A stretch of DNA of 64,000 nt, from NCBI RefSeq assembly GCF_030464885.1, contig NZ_JALPRJ010000041.1, forward strand, positions 1-64,000, in the 5' to 3' direction. The stretch is from Caballeronia sp. SEWSISQ10-4 2. Its GTDB lineage: Bacteria > Pseudomonadota > Gammaproteobacteria > Burkholderiales > Burkholderiaceae. The notes beneath the pieces are model-generated. The model had not been told where the DNA came from, made no database searches, and saw nothing but the letters and a program-made list of their open reading frames with translations. Positions within the stretch are counted from its first letter, which is position 1. Every line of letters starts with the position of its first letter. Of the stretch, positions 1-9,228 are shown in pieces. The position numbers and the translations under genes are program-made.

Positions 1-28
1 GTGATAAAAAATACAGCTAACTCACGCA

Positions 29-105
29 GACCACTAAGGCCGAAAGCAGCAACCCGGCATCAACCCCGACCACTAACCCTGAAAGCACGAACCCAGCATC
101 CCCCA
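29..105. repeat. imperfect 39-bp tandem repeat, two copies
   Basis: Two adjacent copies of about 39 bp begin at 29 and 68, each opening with GACCACTAA and carrying GAAAGCA and AACCC.GCATC in the same order. The copies differ at scattered bases. No open frame of interest runs through them. The role is unknown; it may be an intergenic repeat or the far end of an upstream regulatory region. Confidence 0.6.
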
Positions 106-194
106 GCTACACGACCAGTCGATCGCGTTCGCCCGGTGTAGCGCCACACCGACAAAGGCAGCATGTCCAGATAAGTGCAAACCCCAATAATGCG

Positions 195-224
195 CGATTA
201 TCGAACGAATGCGTTCGATAATCG
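195..224. promoter_or_regulatory. 13-bp inverted repeat resembling a PcaR/PcaU-type IclR operator
   Basis: A perfect inverted repeat has arms CGATTATCGAACG (195-207) and CGTTCGATAATCG (212-224) with a 4-base spacer. Each arm contains GTTCGATAATCG, the core I remember for the operator of the IclR-family protocatechuate regulator PcaR of Pseudomonas (GTTCGATAATCGCAC). It lies about 270 bp before the porin that opens a quinate/shikimate-like gene set, whose pathway product is protocatechuate. The structure is seen directly; the regulator assignment is inference. No IclR gene is adjacent inside the window. Confidence 0.6.
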
Positions 225-498
225 ATTTCTTTCAGTAGCAAGACATTGCCCTTGATCGAACATGACATTATTGTGTGGATATGCTGATCCAATAAGCCAA
301 GCGCGGCATGCTCCGTCAGTACGAAGCTTTATTTTCGGCTGAAAAATTCCGGCAGTAGCAGAACCGTTCCGACCGTCATCAAGAAGTAGCGTAACAGGTT
401 AGGAAAGCTGATTAATGAATGTTGCAAGTGTTTCCCGGGTTCATCCAGGTAACCGGCTGTAACAACGACCCCACGAAAAATCGAAGGAGGAGATGCAG

Positions 499-1710
499 AT
501 GAAGCAGTCCAGACAGGCAGGAGCCGCGGTCGTCATCACGGTAGCAATGGCTACGTCCGCGCATGCGCAGACCAGCGTAACGTTGTACGGCATCGTCGAT
601 AACTCGCTGACTTATCAAAGCAGCCAGACGACCCTCGGTTCTACCAAGGGTGGTCGTTCGAACATCAAGATGTCGTCGGGCGTATGGGCAGGCAGCCGCT
701 TCGGCCTGAAGGGCGCCGAGGATCTCGGCGGCGGCACCAAGGCGATCTTCCAACTGGAGTCGGGCTTCAACAGCGCTACCGGCGCACAGCAGTACACCAA
801 TGCGGAATTCGGCCGGCAAGCATGGGTGGGTATGACGAACCCCACATACGGAACGTTTACGGCCGGACGCCAGTACACGTCTTACTATTCGCTGCTCTCG
901 CCGTATAGCCCGACCACCTGGCTCACCGGCTTCTACGGCGCGCATCCGGGCGACGTCGACGGACTGGACACCATCTATCGCGCGAATAACTCACTGGTAT
1001 ATACGTCGCCCAAGCTGTATGGCATCACGTTCAGTGGCTCGTATTCGTTCGCGGGCGTGCCGGGCAGCGTGAACCAGGGTTCGACGTGGAGTGGCGCAGT
1101 CCAGTACACCAACGGTCCGTTCGGGATCGCGGCGGGCATCACGCGCCTCAACAACTCGACTCCGGGCGGCGGCGCATTCGGCACGGATTCGACCACGAAC
1201 TCAGCCGGACAGTCGGGGGTGTCGGCCGTGACCAACGGCTACCAGACGGCGCAGGCACAACAGCGTTTCGCCATCGGCACGGGTTATGCGTTCAATAGTT
1301 CGTGGGACGTGTCGGCGACCTACTCGAACGTGCAGTACATCCCCGGTATTCACTCGCTGTACCGCGACACCGCGATCTTCAACACGGCCGGCGCGGTGCT
1401 TCACTGGCACGCTTTGAGCACGCTCGATCTTGCGACGGGATATAGCTATACCCGCGCGACGAAAGCAAACGGCATCGACAGCGTCGCTCAGTATCATCAG
1501 TTCAACTTGTCCCAGTATTACTCGTTATCGAAACGAACCGGCCTGTATGCGTTGCAGGCGTTCCAGCGCGCGAAGGGCAAGACGCTCGGCACGGCGGGCT
1601 CATCGAGCATCATCAATGCGACCGCTACATTGGGCGACGGCTTCCAGTCGGCTCCGTCGTCGTCGCAAAGCCAGTTCGCAGCCGGCGTTGGCATCATCCA
1701 CCGGTTCTGA
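499..1710 (+). CDS. outer-membrane porin, Burkholderia-type (OmpC-like/Porin_4)
   Basis: This is a general-diffusion porin of about 403 residues in the outer membrane. A signal peptide ends near SAHA-Q (residue 23), followed at once by TSVTLYG, the typical first beta-strand of betaproteobacterial porins; the alternating Tyr/Gly-rich strands continue to a C-terminal IIHRF, with the terminal Phe expected for outer-membrane insertion. ATG occurs at 493 and 499; AAGGAGG at 484-490 sits only two bases from the first but eight from the second, so 499 is preferred. It precedes an MFS carrier and two shikimate-type enzymes, so it probably serves as the outer-membrane entry for their substrate. About 210 bp separate it from the carrier gene, so co-transcription is not certain. 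Confidence 0.9.
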   Translation: MKQSRQAGAAVVITVAMATSAHAQTSVTLYGIVDNSLTYQSSQTTLGSTKGGRSNIKMSSGVWAGSRFGLKGAEDLGGGTKAIFQLESGFNSATGAQQYTNAEFGRQAWVGMTNPTYGTFTAGRQYTSYYSLLSPYSPTTWLTGFYGAHPGDVDGLDTIYRANNSLVYTSPKLYGITFSGSYSFAGVPGSVNQGSTWSGAVQYTNGPFGIAAGITRLNNSTPGGGAFGTDSTTNSAGQSGVSAVTNGYQTAQAQQRFAIGTGYAFNSSWDVSATYSNVQYIPGIHSLYRDTAIFNTAGAVLHWHALSTLDLATGYSYTRATKANGIDSVAQYHQFNLSQYYSLSKRTGLYALQAFQRAKGKTLGTAGSSSIINATATLGDGFQSAPSSSQSQFAAGVGIIHRF

Positions 1711-1921
1711 GGACCGGGTGTACGGCGGGCTCGCCGCTCGCCACACGTAGCGTTGCAGTGGTAGCGCATACACGGCCCGCCTGGGTGAATACCCGGGTTG
1801 GCCGCAGCACAATTCAGCGTAGACCGTCGGTTATACGCTAGGATCGCCACCCCCAATAACATCGCTCGCTGACCAGGTTCGCAGGGCGGGAATATCATCA
1901 CTTTGAGTCAGGAGACGCCTC

Positions 1922-3244
1922 ATGCAAGAAGTTCATAACTCCCCGGCGGTGCACACCGGCGCGGCGGTCCGCACGCGCTCGCGTACGCGGTTCGTGATCC
2001 TCGCGCTGCTCGCCGTGGGCACAATGATCAACTATCTGGACCGCACGGTCCTGGGCATCGCGGCACCGACGATGACCAAGGAACTCGGCATCGACGCGGC
2101 CGTGATGGGGATCGTCTTCTCGGCGTTCTCATGGACCTATGCGCTGGCCCAGATTCCAGGCGGCATCTTTCTCGATCGTTTCGGCAGCAAGGTTACGTAC
2201 TTCCTTGCATTGACGTTCTGGTCGCTCTTTACGTTGTTTCAGGGTTTCGCCGTAGGCCTCAAGTCATTGCTGCTGTTTCGCTTTGGCCTGGGTGTCAGCG
2301 AGGCGCCCTGTTTCCCGGTCAACAGCCGTGTGGTCGCCACGTGGTTTCCGCAACACGAGCGCGCCCGGGCGACAGGTATCTATACGGTGGGCGAATACCT
2401 CGGCCTCGCGTGTTTTGCGCCGGCGCTGTTCTGGATCATGGGGAACTTCGGCTGGCGTGCGTTGTTCCTGGTGGTCGGTGTTGTCGGCATTGTGTTCGGG
2501 CTTGTGTGGTGGATCTTCTATCGCGAACCGCATGACTCGAAGACGGTTAATCAGGCGGAGCTCGATTACATCTCCGCAGGCGGCGGGCTCGAGCCGCCCG
2601 GCGGCCAGCAGACGCTGGCGTTCTCGTGGAGCAGCGTCGGCAAGTTGCTCAAGCGCCGCCAGATCGCAGGCGCATGTCTCGGCCAGTTTGCAGGCAATAC
2701 CACGCTGGTCTTCTTCCTCACCTGGTTTCCGACCTATCTTGCAACCGAGCGCCACATGGGCTGGATCAAGGTTGGTTTCTTCGCCGTGATGCCGTTTCTG
2801 GCGGCGGCGATCGGCGTGATGTTCGGCGGCTGGGTGTCCGATCTCCTGCTCAAGCGGACCGGCTCGGCCAACATTGCGCGCAAGCTGCCGATCATCTTCG
2901 GCTTGCTGGGGGCGTCTACCATCATCTCCGCGAACTTCGTCAGCAGCGACGTCATGGTCATCGCCATTCTCTCGTTCGCGTTCTTCGGACAAGGCATGGT
3001 CGGGCTCGGCTGGACGCTGATCTCGGACATCGCGCCGAAGAACCTGATGGGGCTCACCGGCGGTATCTTCAACTTTTGCGCGAACCTGGCCGGCATTGTG
3101 ACGCCGCTGGTGATCGGCGTCATCGTGGCGAAGACCGGCTCGTTTTTCTACGCGCTGGCCTACGTCGGAGCGGCTGCGCTGGTGGGTGCGTTGTCGTATG
3201 TGTTTATCGTCGGCGATGTACGTCGCGTCGAGTTGGCGGACTGA
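1922..3244 (+). CDS. MFS transporter, anion:cation symporter (ACS) family
   Basis: A 440-residue, 12-helix inner-membrane carrier. The opening NYLDRTVLGIAAP is the usual first helix of ACS-family sugar-acid and organic-acid/H+ symporters, and GIFLDRFGSK is the loop 2-3 signature. AGGAG lies about seven bases before the ATG. The next gene begins 27 bases after the stop and encodes an AroE-like dehydrogenase, followed by dehydroquinase. The context suggests import of quinate, shikimate or dehydroshikimate; the family alone does not define the substrate, and glucarate, galactonate or phthalate carriers look alike. Confidence 0.85.
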   Translation: MQEVHNSPAVHTGAAVRTRSRTRFVILALLAVGTMINYLDRTVLGIAAPTMTKELGIDAAVMGIVFSAFSWTYALAQIPGGIFLDRFGSKVTYFLALTFWSLFTLFQGFAVGLKSLLLFRFGLGVSEAPCFPVNSRVVATWFPQHERARATGIYTVGEYLGLACFAPALFWIMGNFGWRALFLVVGVVGIVFGLVWWIFYREPHDSKTVNQAELDYISAGGGLEPPGGQQTLAFSWSSVGKLLKRRQIAGACLGQFAGNTTLVFFLTWFPTYLATERHMGWIKVGFFAVMPFLAAAIGVMFGGWVSDLLLKRTGSANIARKLPIIFGLLGASTIISANFVSSDVMVIAILSFAFFGQGMVGLGWTLISDIAPKNLMGLTGGIFNFCANLAGIVTPLVIGVIVAKTGSFFYALAYVGAAALVGALSYVFIVGDVRRVELAD

Positions 3245-3271
3245 GCGCCGAACTTTTTGAGGCACGCAGCC

Positions 3272-4105
3272 ATGATTAGCGGAAAAACCACGCTGATTGC
3301 CCACATCGGTTATCCGACGGAGGCATTCAAAGCGCCCATGATCTACAACCCCTGGTTCGAACAGAACGGTATCGACGCGGTAGTGATGCCGATGGGCGTG
3401 AAGGCCGAGGACTACGCGAGCGTCTTGCCGTCCCTGTTCAGGCTCACCAACATTCGCGGCGCGCTGGTGACCATGCCGCATAAGGTGATGACCACGAGTC
3501 TCGTCGATGAACTGACGCCCACGGCCCGCATTGCCGGTGCGTGCAATGCGATTCTCCTGCGCCCCGACGGCACGCTGCTCGGCGATCAGTTCGACGGCGC
3601 GGGTTTCACGCGAGGCGTCGAACGCAAGGGCAGGCCGCTCAAGGGTGCGCGTGCGTTCGTGCTCGGCAGCGGTGGCGTGGGCTCTGCGATCGCGGCGTCG
3701 CTTGCGGCAGCGGGCGTAGCAGGGCTCGCACTCTTCGATACCAACACCGCAGCGGTCGAGGCGCTTGCCGGCCGCTTGCGTGAGCATTATCCGCAGCTTG
3801 TGGTCACGACGGGCTCCAGGGATCCGGCAGGCTACGACGTGGTCGTCAACGCCACGCCGCTCGGCATGAACGACGGTGATCCGCTGCCGTTCGACATCGA
3901 CCGTATTTCGCCTGCCACGTTCGTTGGCGAAGTCGTCATGAAAGCCGAATACACCCCGTTGTTGCGCGCGGCCAGGGAGAAGGGCTGTGCGGTGCAGGTC
4001 GGCACCGACATGCTCTTCGAAATGATTCCGGCGTACCTCGAGTTCTTTGGTTTCGGCACGGCTACGCCCGAGCAATTGCGCGCGGTTGCGCAGATCAAAT
4101 ATTGA
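3272..4105 (+). CDS. shikimate/quinate dehydrogenase-like protein (AroE family, atypical)
   Basis: An NAD(P)-linked dehydrogenase of the shikimate dehydrogenase family, 277 residues. The substrate domain shows MPHK (Lys71, catalytic Lys position) and GDQFDGAGF with Asp108 at the second catalytic position; the NTD motif of standard AroE reads QFD here. The cofactor loop is GSGGVGSA near residue 135. ATG 3272 is preferred over the TTG at 3257 because GAGG sits nine bases upstream. It lies between a carrier and aroQ in the same direction with tight spacing, so a catabolic quinate or shikimate dehydrogenase is more likely than the biosynthetic enzyme. It belongs to the AroE-like side branch (SdhL/Ael1 type), whose substrates are less certain. 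Confidence 0.75.
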   Translation: MISGKTTLIAHIGYPTEAFKAPMIYNPWFEQNGIDAVVMPMGVKAEDYASVLPSLFRLTNIRGALVTMPHKVMTTSLVDELTPTARIAGACNAILLRPDGTLLGDQFDGAGFTRGVERKGRPLKGARAFVLGSGGVGSAIAASLAAAGVAGLALFDTNTAAVEALAGRLREHYPQLVVTTGSRDPAGYDVVVNATPLGMNDGDPLPFDIDRISPATFVGEVVMKAEYTPLLRAAREKGCAVQVGTDMLFEMIPAYLEFFGFGTATPEQLRAVAQIKY

Positions 4106-4117
4106 TGAGGTGATGCC

Positions 4118-4573
4118 ATGAAAAAGGTGCTCGTTCTCAACGGACCCAATCTCAACCTGCTAGGCCAGCGCGAGCCCGCGCAGTATGGCACCGACACGCT
4201 CGCCACCGTCGAGACGCTGTGCAAGGAAGCCGGCGAGCGGCTAGGTGTGGAGGTGGAGTGCCGGCAGTCGAATCATGAGGGTGTACTCATCGACTGGATT
4301 CACGAGGCTGGCCGGGAGATGGCAGCGGGTAACATGCTGGGTGTTGTGATGAACCCGGGTGCCTTCACGCACACATCGATTGCCCTTCACGACGCCATCA
4401 AGGGCGCGAGCGTCACGCTGATCGAGCTCCATATCTCCAACGTTCACGCGCGGGAATCGTTTCGTCACCACTCGTATATTTCGCCGGTGGCGCGCGGGAT
4501 TATCGTCGGCCTGGGCGTCAAGGGTTATGCCCTTGCCATCGATGCGCTCGTGCAGGTGTCGCAGGCTACGTAA
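4118..4573 (+). CDS. aroQ: type II 3-dehydroquinate dehydratase
   Basis: Interconverts 3-dehydroquinate and 3-dehydroshikimate with water loss or gain in the cytoplasm. At 151 residues it has the usual dodecamer-forming type II length and all family blocks: [15 protein letters not shown] with the catalytic Tyr, [18 protein letters not shown] and [11 protein letters not shown] followed by FRHHS. The ATG follows the previous stop by 12 bases with GAGG upstream. In combination with the carrier and AroE-like enzyme it would turn imported quinate into dehydroshikimate, one step before protocatechuate. The dehydroshikimate dehydratase needed for that last step is not in the window. Confidence 0.95.
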   Translation: MKKVLVLNGPNLNLLGQREPAQYGTDTLATVETLCKEAGERLGVEVECRQSNHEGVLIDWIHEAGREMAAGNMLGVVMNPGAFTHTSIALHDAIKGASVTLIELHISNVHARESFRHHSYISPVARGIIVGLGVKGYALAIDALVQVSQAT

Positions 4574-4706
4574 GCGGTCGTAATTGTTAAAGAAGGGCTG
4601 AAACGGGAGGCCTGTTTTTTAATCAGTCAGACGAAAAGGAAACCTAACGGTTAATTTCGGCGGGCCGATATATGAGTTGTTGCGTTCACTTCGACAAGGA
4701 TGCGCC

Positions 4707-6266
4707 GTGCGCGCTTCAACACCCATGAAAGTATCGACCAAACTGCTCTTACTTGTTATTACAGCGCTGGCGGGCGTCGTCTGCATAGCTGCGATCGCGC
4801 TGTCGCAACTCGACCGTACGCTCATCGAAAGCCGTCAAGCGCAAATTTTCATACTGCTGGACAAGGCAGAACATCTTACGTTGTACTACCAGTCGCTCGA
4901 AGCCAGCGGCAAGATGAGTCGCGACGACGCGCAGTCCGCCGCTAAAATGGCACTCAGCCAGTTGAATGCAAATAGCAAAAGTTACTATTGGGTAACCAAC
5001 ACCGACAGTATTAACCTCGTTCATCCGAACGCAAAGCTGATCGGTACCAAGGCGGGTGGCAACAAGACCAAGGACGGCAATCTGACCGATACGCAGGCGT
5101 ATCAGCAAGGTCTCGCGAACAACCATATCGCGCTGGTGGATGTGCTGATCAAGCGTTCGCAAGACGGTCCGCTCGAAGCGAAGTTGCAAGGCGTGGTCGC
5201 GATTCCGGTGTGGGGTTGGTGGATTGGCACAGGCTTCTTCTACGACGACATCAATACCGCCTACTGGAAGCTCGCCAAGACACTGGTCGGTATCGCAATT
5301 GCGATCTTCCTGGCCGTCGGCGCCATGGCCTGGTTCATGACGCGCAGCGTAACTCGTGCGCTGGGTGGCGAGCCGGCGGACGCAGCAGCATTTGCCGCGC
5401 AAATCGCGGCGGGCAACCTGGGCGCTAATATCAAGCTCGCGCCGTCGGACCGCTCGAGCCTGCTGTTTGCGTTGAGCGAAATGCGTCTGAAGCTGCGCGA
5501 TCTTGTGCAGGGTATTCAGCGTTCGAGCGATTCGATTGCGACCGGCTCCGGTGAAATTGCGCAAGGCAACATCGACCTGTCGCAACGCACGGAAGAACAG
5601 GCGGCATCTTTGCAGGAGACCGCTGCGAGCATGGAGCAATTGACCGCGACGGTGAAGCAGAACGCGGACAGCGCGCGTCAGGCGAGCCAGCTCGCCACGC
5701 TTGCATCGGATGCAACCGAACGCGGCGGTAGCGCGGTGGATGAAGTGATCGGCACGATGCAAAACATTGCTGAGGAGTCGCGGAAGATCGGCCAGATTAT
5801 CAGCGTGATCGAAGGCATCGCATTTCAGACCAATATTCTTGCGCTGAACGCAGCGGTCGAAGCGGCGCGCGCCGGCGACGAGGGTCGCGGCTTCGCGGTC
5901 GTCGCCGGTGAAGTGCGGACACTGGCGCAGCGCAGCGCGTCTGCGGCGAAGGACATCAAGGAACTGATCGGATCGTCGGTAGCACGCGTCGACGACGGCA
6001 CGGGTCAGGTCGCGGTTGCTGGCGAACGGATGCGAGAGATTGTGCAGTCGATCAAGCGCGTCAGCGACATCATGGGGGAGATTGCAGCGGCATCGATCGA
6101 GCAGAGCACCGGCATAGAACAGGTCAACCGCGCGGTGTCGCAGATGGACGAAACCACGCAACAGAATGCGGCACTTGTCGAAGAGGCGGCGGCAGCCGCG
6201 GCTTCGCTGGACGAACAGGCTGGAAGGCTGCGCGCGACGGTGGGGGTGTTCCGGTTGGAGGGCTAA
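4707..6266 (+). CDS. methyl-accepting chemotaxis protein with single Cache sensor
   Basis: An inner-membrane chemoreceptor of about 519 residues. One helix (about 12-34) is followed by a periplasmic single-Cache domain (about 35-185, with YYWVTNTDS and a [11 protein letters not shown] strand), a second helix (about 186-210), a HAMP-like linker and a cytoplasmic signalling hairpin. The highly conserved tip reads [20 protein letters not shown]. No NWETF-type methyltransferase tether is present at the C terminus. GTG 4707 is chosen because AAGGA lies six bases upstream; TTG 4677 and ATG 4725 are alternatives. It follows the shikimate-like cluster by about 130 bp, so a ligand related to that substrate is possible but unproven. 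Confidence 0.9.
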   Translation: MRASTPMKVSTKLLLLVITALAGVVCIAAIALSQLDRTLIESRQAQIFILLDKAEHLTLYYQSLEASGKMSRDDAQSAAKMALSQLNANSKSYYWVTNTDSINLVHPNAKLIGTKAGGNKTKDGNLTDTQAYQQGLANNHIALVDVLIKRSQDGPLEAKLQGVVAIPVWGWWIGTGFFYDDINTAYWKLAKTLVGIAIAIFLAVGAMAWFMTRSVTRALGGEPADAAAFAAQIAAGNLGANIKLAPSDRSSLLFALSEMRLKLRDLVQGIQRSSDSIATGSGEIAQGNIDLSQRTEEQAASLQETAASMEQLTATVKQNADSARQASQLATLASDATERGGSAVDEVIGTMQNIAEESRKIGQIISVIEGIAFQTNILALNAAVEAARAGDEGRGFAVVAGEVRTLAQRSASAAKDIKELIGSSVARVDDGTGQVAVAGERMREIVQSIKRVSDIMGEIAAASIEQSTGIEQVNRAVSQMDETTQQNAALVEEAAAAAASLDEQAGRLRATVGVFRLEG

Positions 6267-6339
6267 TTACGCAGTGGAACAAGTTGCAGTGCAGACGTGA
6301 AAAATCAGGCCACCTTCTTTCTGCCGCGGTTCGCCGGGT

Positions 6340-7305
6340 TCAGTCTTCAGCCTCAGAACGCATTAGCCTTCCAGCTCCACGTCGAAGCGATGGTGAACGT
6401 TCAGTCAGTGGTGGAGAGAAGACCTCATCCGGTGCGCTTCCCGACGCGAACTGCCTGCGATACGCGGCGGGCGTCGTCCCCTTCATTGCCTTGAACTGCC
6501 GATTGAAGTTTGCAATGTTTCCAAAACCGGACCGCGCCGCGATTATAGAAACGGGTAATGCCGTATCGGCAAGCATCCGGCACGCGTGGCCCATCCTGAC
6601 ACGGGTGATGTATCGGCCCACGCTCTCGCCGATGTGCTGAGCAAAATAACGCGTGAGTGTACGCTCCGACAGGTTTGCGGCCGCGCAAAGCTCAGGCAGC
6701 CGCAGCGGCTCGGCGAACCGTGCGTCGATCATCGACAGCACACGGTTGATCCGTTCAGGTTCATGCCCCGATGGCCCCTCGGTCCTTGCATTGAATGCGC
6801 TGGGCGATGCAAGTGGAACTCCGGGCGCATCGGCGAGGAGGCACAGGATATCGAGCGTCGCGGCAAGACGCTCACGCGGCTCGCTCGAAAGCAGGTCGCC
6901 CGCGCGCAATCGCATGGCCGCTCCCGCGTCCTGTCCGAATGCCAGACCACAGGCCGCCCTGCGCAGCAGCCGGTGCAGCGCTTCATATTCCGGACAACAA
7001 TCCGCGAGCCGACGCGCCCAGTCGCCATCAAACCAGATCACGATCGCCACCTGTGGTGACGATGAATCGATCGAGCGGTTCGACGCCCACGTATGCGGAA
7101 GATCTGGCGGAACCAGTACGAGATCCTCTACCTCGTAGTCCACGACCGAATCGCCGATGTACCGCTTTCCCTGACTGTTCATGGTCAGGGTCAACTCATA
7201 TTCCCGGTGATGATGCCACTCAAACGGAATGCGTGGCAGGCGCCTGTGATAGATGCGGACTGAACATTTGTCGCCGAACTCGACGTATTCATAGATGGGT
7301 TTCAT
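6340..7305 (-). CDS. AraC-family transcriptional regulator
   Basis: A 321-residue regulator with an N-terminal cupin-like sensor (about 1-100, containing EWHHHREYELTL and VPPDLPHTW) and a C-terminal double helix-turn-helix (about 205-290, with LSERTLTRYF and SGFGNIANFNRQFK). The last 30 residues are basic and lack a known domain. It is divergent from the DUF1479 gene at 7401 with 95 bp between starts, so it probably controls that gene and itself. The cupin type resembles sugar-sensing AraC proteins; the ligand is unknown. Confidence 0.88.
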   Translation of the reverse strand: MKPIYEYVEFGDKCSVRIYHRRLPRIPFEWHHHREYELTLTMNSQGKRYIGDSVVDYEVEDLVLVPPDLPHTWASNRSIDSSSPQVAIVIWFDGDWARRLADCCPEYEALHRLLRRAACGLAFGQDAGAAMRLRAGDLLSSEPRERLAATLDILCLLADAPGVPLASPSAFNARTEGPSGHEPERINRVLSMIDARFAEPLRLPELCAAANLSERTLTRYFAQHIGESVGRYITRVRMGHACRMLADTALPVSIIAARSGFGNIANFNRQFKAMKGTTPAAYRRQFASGSAPDEVFSPPLTERSPSLRRGAGRLMRSEAED

Positions 7306-7400
7306 GGCCGAAATTGCGAAATAGTTGTCTGTATAGTATCACTGCTCCGCGTACACACGGCCTATGCTGCTGTGGTAGTAAAACGCAAACGGAGACAGAC

Positions 7401-8648
7401 ATGGCAGCACTGCAAATTGATGATCTGCCCGCCGCTATCCGGCAGGCAAAACGCGAGCTCCGCGAGAGATTGCCTAACTATCGCGAGGTATTCGCTGAAG
7501 TCGAAAAAGCGATCAGTGAAGAAGCGCGGCTTATCGCTGGGAGACGCGATCGAGGCGAAGCCGTCATTCCCGAGATCCAGTTTTCCGACATCGCCGAACA
7601 GCGCGTCGGGCCGGCGCAGATCGAACTCGTGAAGGCGCGCGGGGCATGCGTGATCCGCAATGTATTCGACCGTAAGCTCGTCGAAGGTTGGGACCGGGAG
7701 ATTGCCGACTATGTAGAGCATAACGATCTCGACAGGCGTCTGCAGCATCGCGCGGAGGACAAATATTTCGGCGAACTCCAGTCGAGCAAACCACAGATCT
7801 ACGGCATCTACTGGTCCAGGCCGCAGGTGCTGGCCCGGCAGGCACCATCGCTCACGGCCGCGCGCGTGTTCCTGAACCGGCTGTGGCGCAACGAAAGCGA
7901 GGGTCGCGTGCACTTCGATCCTGACCGCGTGCCGGTCTATGCCGACCGTCTGCGTCGCCGGCCGCCCGGCTCGGCATCGCTCGGTCTGTCCGCGCACTGC
8001 GATGGTGGCTCCGTCGAACGCTGGATCGAAAGCAACTTTCGTAAGGTGTACCGACATGTGTTCGACGGCAACTGGCGACGCTACGATGCGTTCGACGCCG
8101 CGTTCCGGCCGGACGTGCTGGAGATTGCGTCGCCGGCGGTGTGTTCCATGTTTCGTACATTCCAGGGCTGGACGGCGCTGACTCCCCAAGGGCCAGGCGA
8201 CGGCACGTTGCAACTCGTTCCGATTGCCAACTCGATGGTTTATATCCTGCTGCGCGCCCTTCAGGACGATGTCGCCGAAGATGACCTTTGTGGCGCAATG
8301 CCCGGACGCGCGTTGTCGATCAAGCCGGAATGGCATGGACCCTTATTCGACGCACTGTCACCTATACCGAAGATGGAAGCCGGCGACACAGTGTTCTGGC
8401 ACAGCGATGTGATCCACGCGGTAGAAGACGCACACCGTGGCACTGGGTACAGCAACGTGATGTATATCGCGTCGGCGCCGGCGTGTGCCAAGAACAATGA
8501 GTATCTGGAGCGTCAATTACCCGCCTTTCTTGAAGGGAAAAGTCCGCCCGACTTCCCGTCTGACCACTTCGAAGTCGATTTCGTCGGACGGGCTACCACC
8601 GACGACCTGACGCCGCTGGGTAGAGCCCAACTAGGTCTCGATCTGTAA
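7401..8648 (+). CDS. DUF1479 (YbiU-like) Fe(II)/2-oxoglutarate-oxygenase-type protein
   Basis: A 415-residue cytoplasmic protein of the DUF1479 family, to which E. coli YbiU belongs. It carries SAHCDGG (His-x-Asp) and far downstream HSDVIHAVED (distal His), the facial-triad arrangement of non-haem Fe(II)/2-oxoglutarate oxygenases. The open frame extends well upstream, but ATG 7401 with GGAGA just before it begins the conserved part (ALQIDDLPAAIRQAK). Its 3' end overlaps the convergent gene ending at 8631 by 18 bases. The divergent AraC gene is its likely regulator. The physiological substrate of this family is not established, so no reaction is claimed. Confidence 0.85.
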   Translation: MAALQIDDLPAAIRQAKRELRERLPNYREVFAEVEKAISEEARLIAGRRDRGEAVIPEIQFSDIAEQRVGPAQIELVKARGACVIRNVFDRKLVEGWDREIADYVEHNDLDRRLQHRAEDKYFGELQSSKPQIYGIYWSRPQVLARQAPSLTAARVFLNRLWRNESEGRVHFDPDRVPVYADRLRRRPPGSASLGLSAHCDGGSVERWIESNFRKVYRHVFDGNWRRYDAFDAAFRPDVLEIASPAVCSMFRTFQGWTALTPQGPGDGTLQLVPIANSMVYILLRALQDDVAEDDLCGAMPGRALSIKPEWHGPLFDALSPIPKMEAGDTVFWHSDVIHAVEDAHRGTGYSNVMYIASAPACAKNNEYLERQLPAFLEGKSPPDFPSDHFEVDFVGRATTDDLTPLGRAQLGLDL

Positions 8649-9143
8649 GCGGCGCGCAGAAAAATCTGCGTCGATGCGCCACGTCTTCCCCTGATCCTGG
8701 GAACGTTCGCCAATCCAGCGAAAGGAGTCAGGCGTGATTTCCGTGAAGCTCCAACGCACGGCGTCGCCTGCGCTGTTGTGGCCTTCCTGGACGATGTCGT
8801 TACCCGAAGCGCGGCCCAACTGCCGCGAATAATACTGGCGGAGCGGGTCGCTCCACAGGATGTGCCAGGCGTCCAGAGCAGGGTCGTAGACTCGCAGCGT
8901 CGTGCCGTGGAAGATCCCCGGAAGAATCCATACATCCTGGATCGCGCGGCCATCGAGAACCCAACCGAAATGAATTTCGCCGCGACCGGTTTGCGGCGTG
9001 CCGTCATCGCCGTAGACGATCGTGTCCATCTCCCAGCGGCCGCCGCGGTCAATCAACCAGCCGTAAAGTTTCATTTTTTCGGTGCGATCGGCAGCGGGTT
9101 GATTGGTATGAAGAGCAGCAATCAAGGATTGCGATGTCAGCAT
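8631..9143 (-). CDS. small lipocalin-like/DUF1579-like protein
   Basis: A 170-residue protein with no signal peptide or membrane segment. Regular beta-strand stretches such as GRGEIHFGWVLDGRAIQDVW, ending DQGKTWRIDADFSARR, suggest an eight-strand lipocalin-type barrel of the DUF1579 kind. The frame runs upstream to 9365, but that part is the overlapping AraC gene; ATG 9143 has GGAG eight bases upstream. It diverges from the AraC gene at 9229 and converges on the DUF1479 gene with an 18-base overlap. The fold is inferred from pattern only and the function is unknown. Confidence 0.6.
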   Translation of the reverse strand: MLTSQSLIAALHTNQPAADRTEKMKLYGWLIDRGGRWEMDTIVYGDDGTPQTGRGEIHFGWVLDGRAIQDVWILPGIFHGTTLRVYDPALDAWHILWSDPLRQYYSRQLGRASGNDIVQEGHNSAGDAVRWSFTEITPDSFRWIGERSQDQGKTWRIDADFSARRLQIET

Positions 9144-9228
9144 GATAAGAACTCCGTCAGGCATTGGATTTCCTATCCTAAGCGGCAACGGCTCGCACGG
9201 CTTGGGGAAAATTGCTATATCTTTGGAT

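Larger units (their letters stand above)
1..498. other. intergenic region upstream of the porin
   Basis: No convincing gene is present. The stretch holds the 39-bp tandem repeat (29-105) and the IclR-like palindrome (195-224). The short frames on either strand lack ribosome sites and family character. The porin promoter must lie between the palindrome and base 490, but I could not fix -35/-10 boxes with confidence. Confidence 0.5.

Noticed and set aside
2264-4075. 603-residue open frame on the minus strand across the MFS and AroE-like genes
   Set aside because: It is antisense to well-supported genes, full of Arg/His/Glu, and lacks any domain; high-GC third positions keep such frames open.
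4574-4676. Possible terminator after aroQ (run of T at 4615-4620)
   Set aside because: No stable stem precedes the T-run.
4749-6161. 470-residue minus-strand frame across the chemoreceptor gene
   Set aside because: Antisense shadow of a clear MCP gene with no family character.
6795-7400. N-terminal extension of the DUF1479 frame upstream of 7401
   Set aside because: It overlaps the AraC gene and its promoter; ATG 7401 has a ribosome site and begins the conserved domain.
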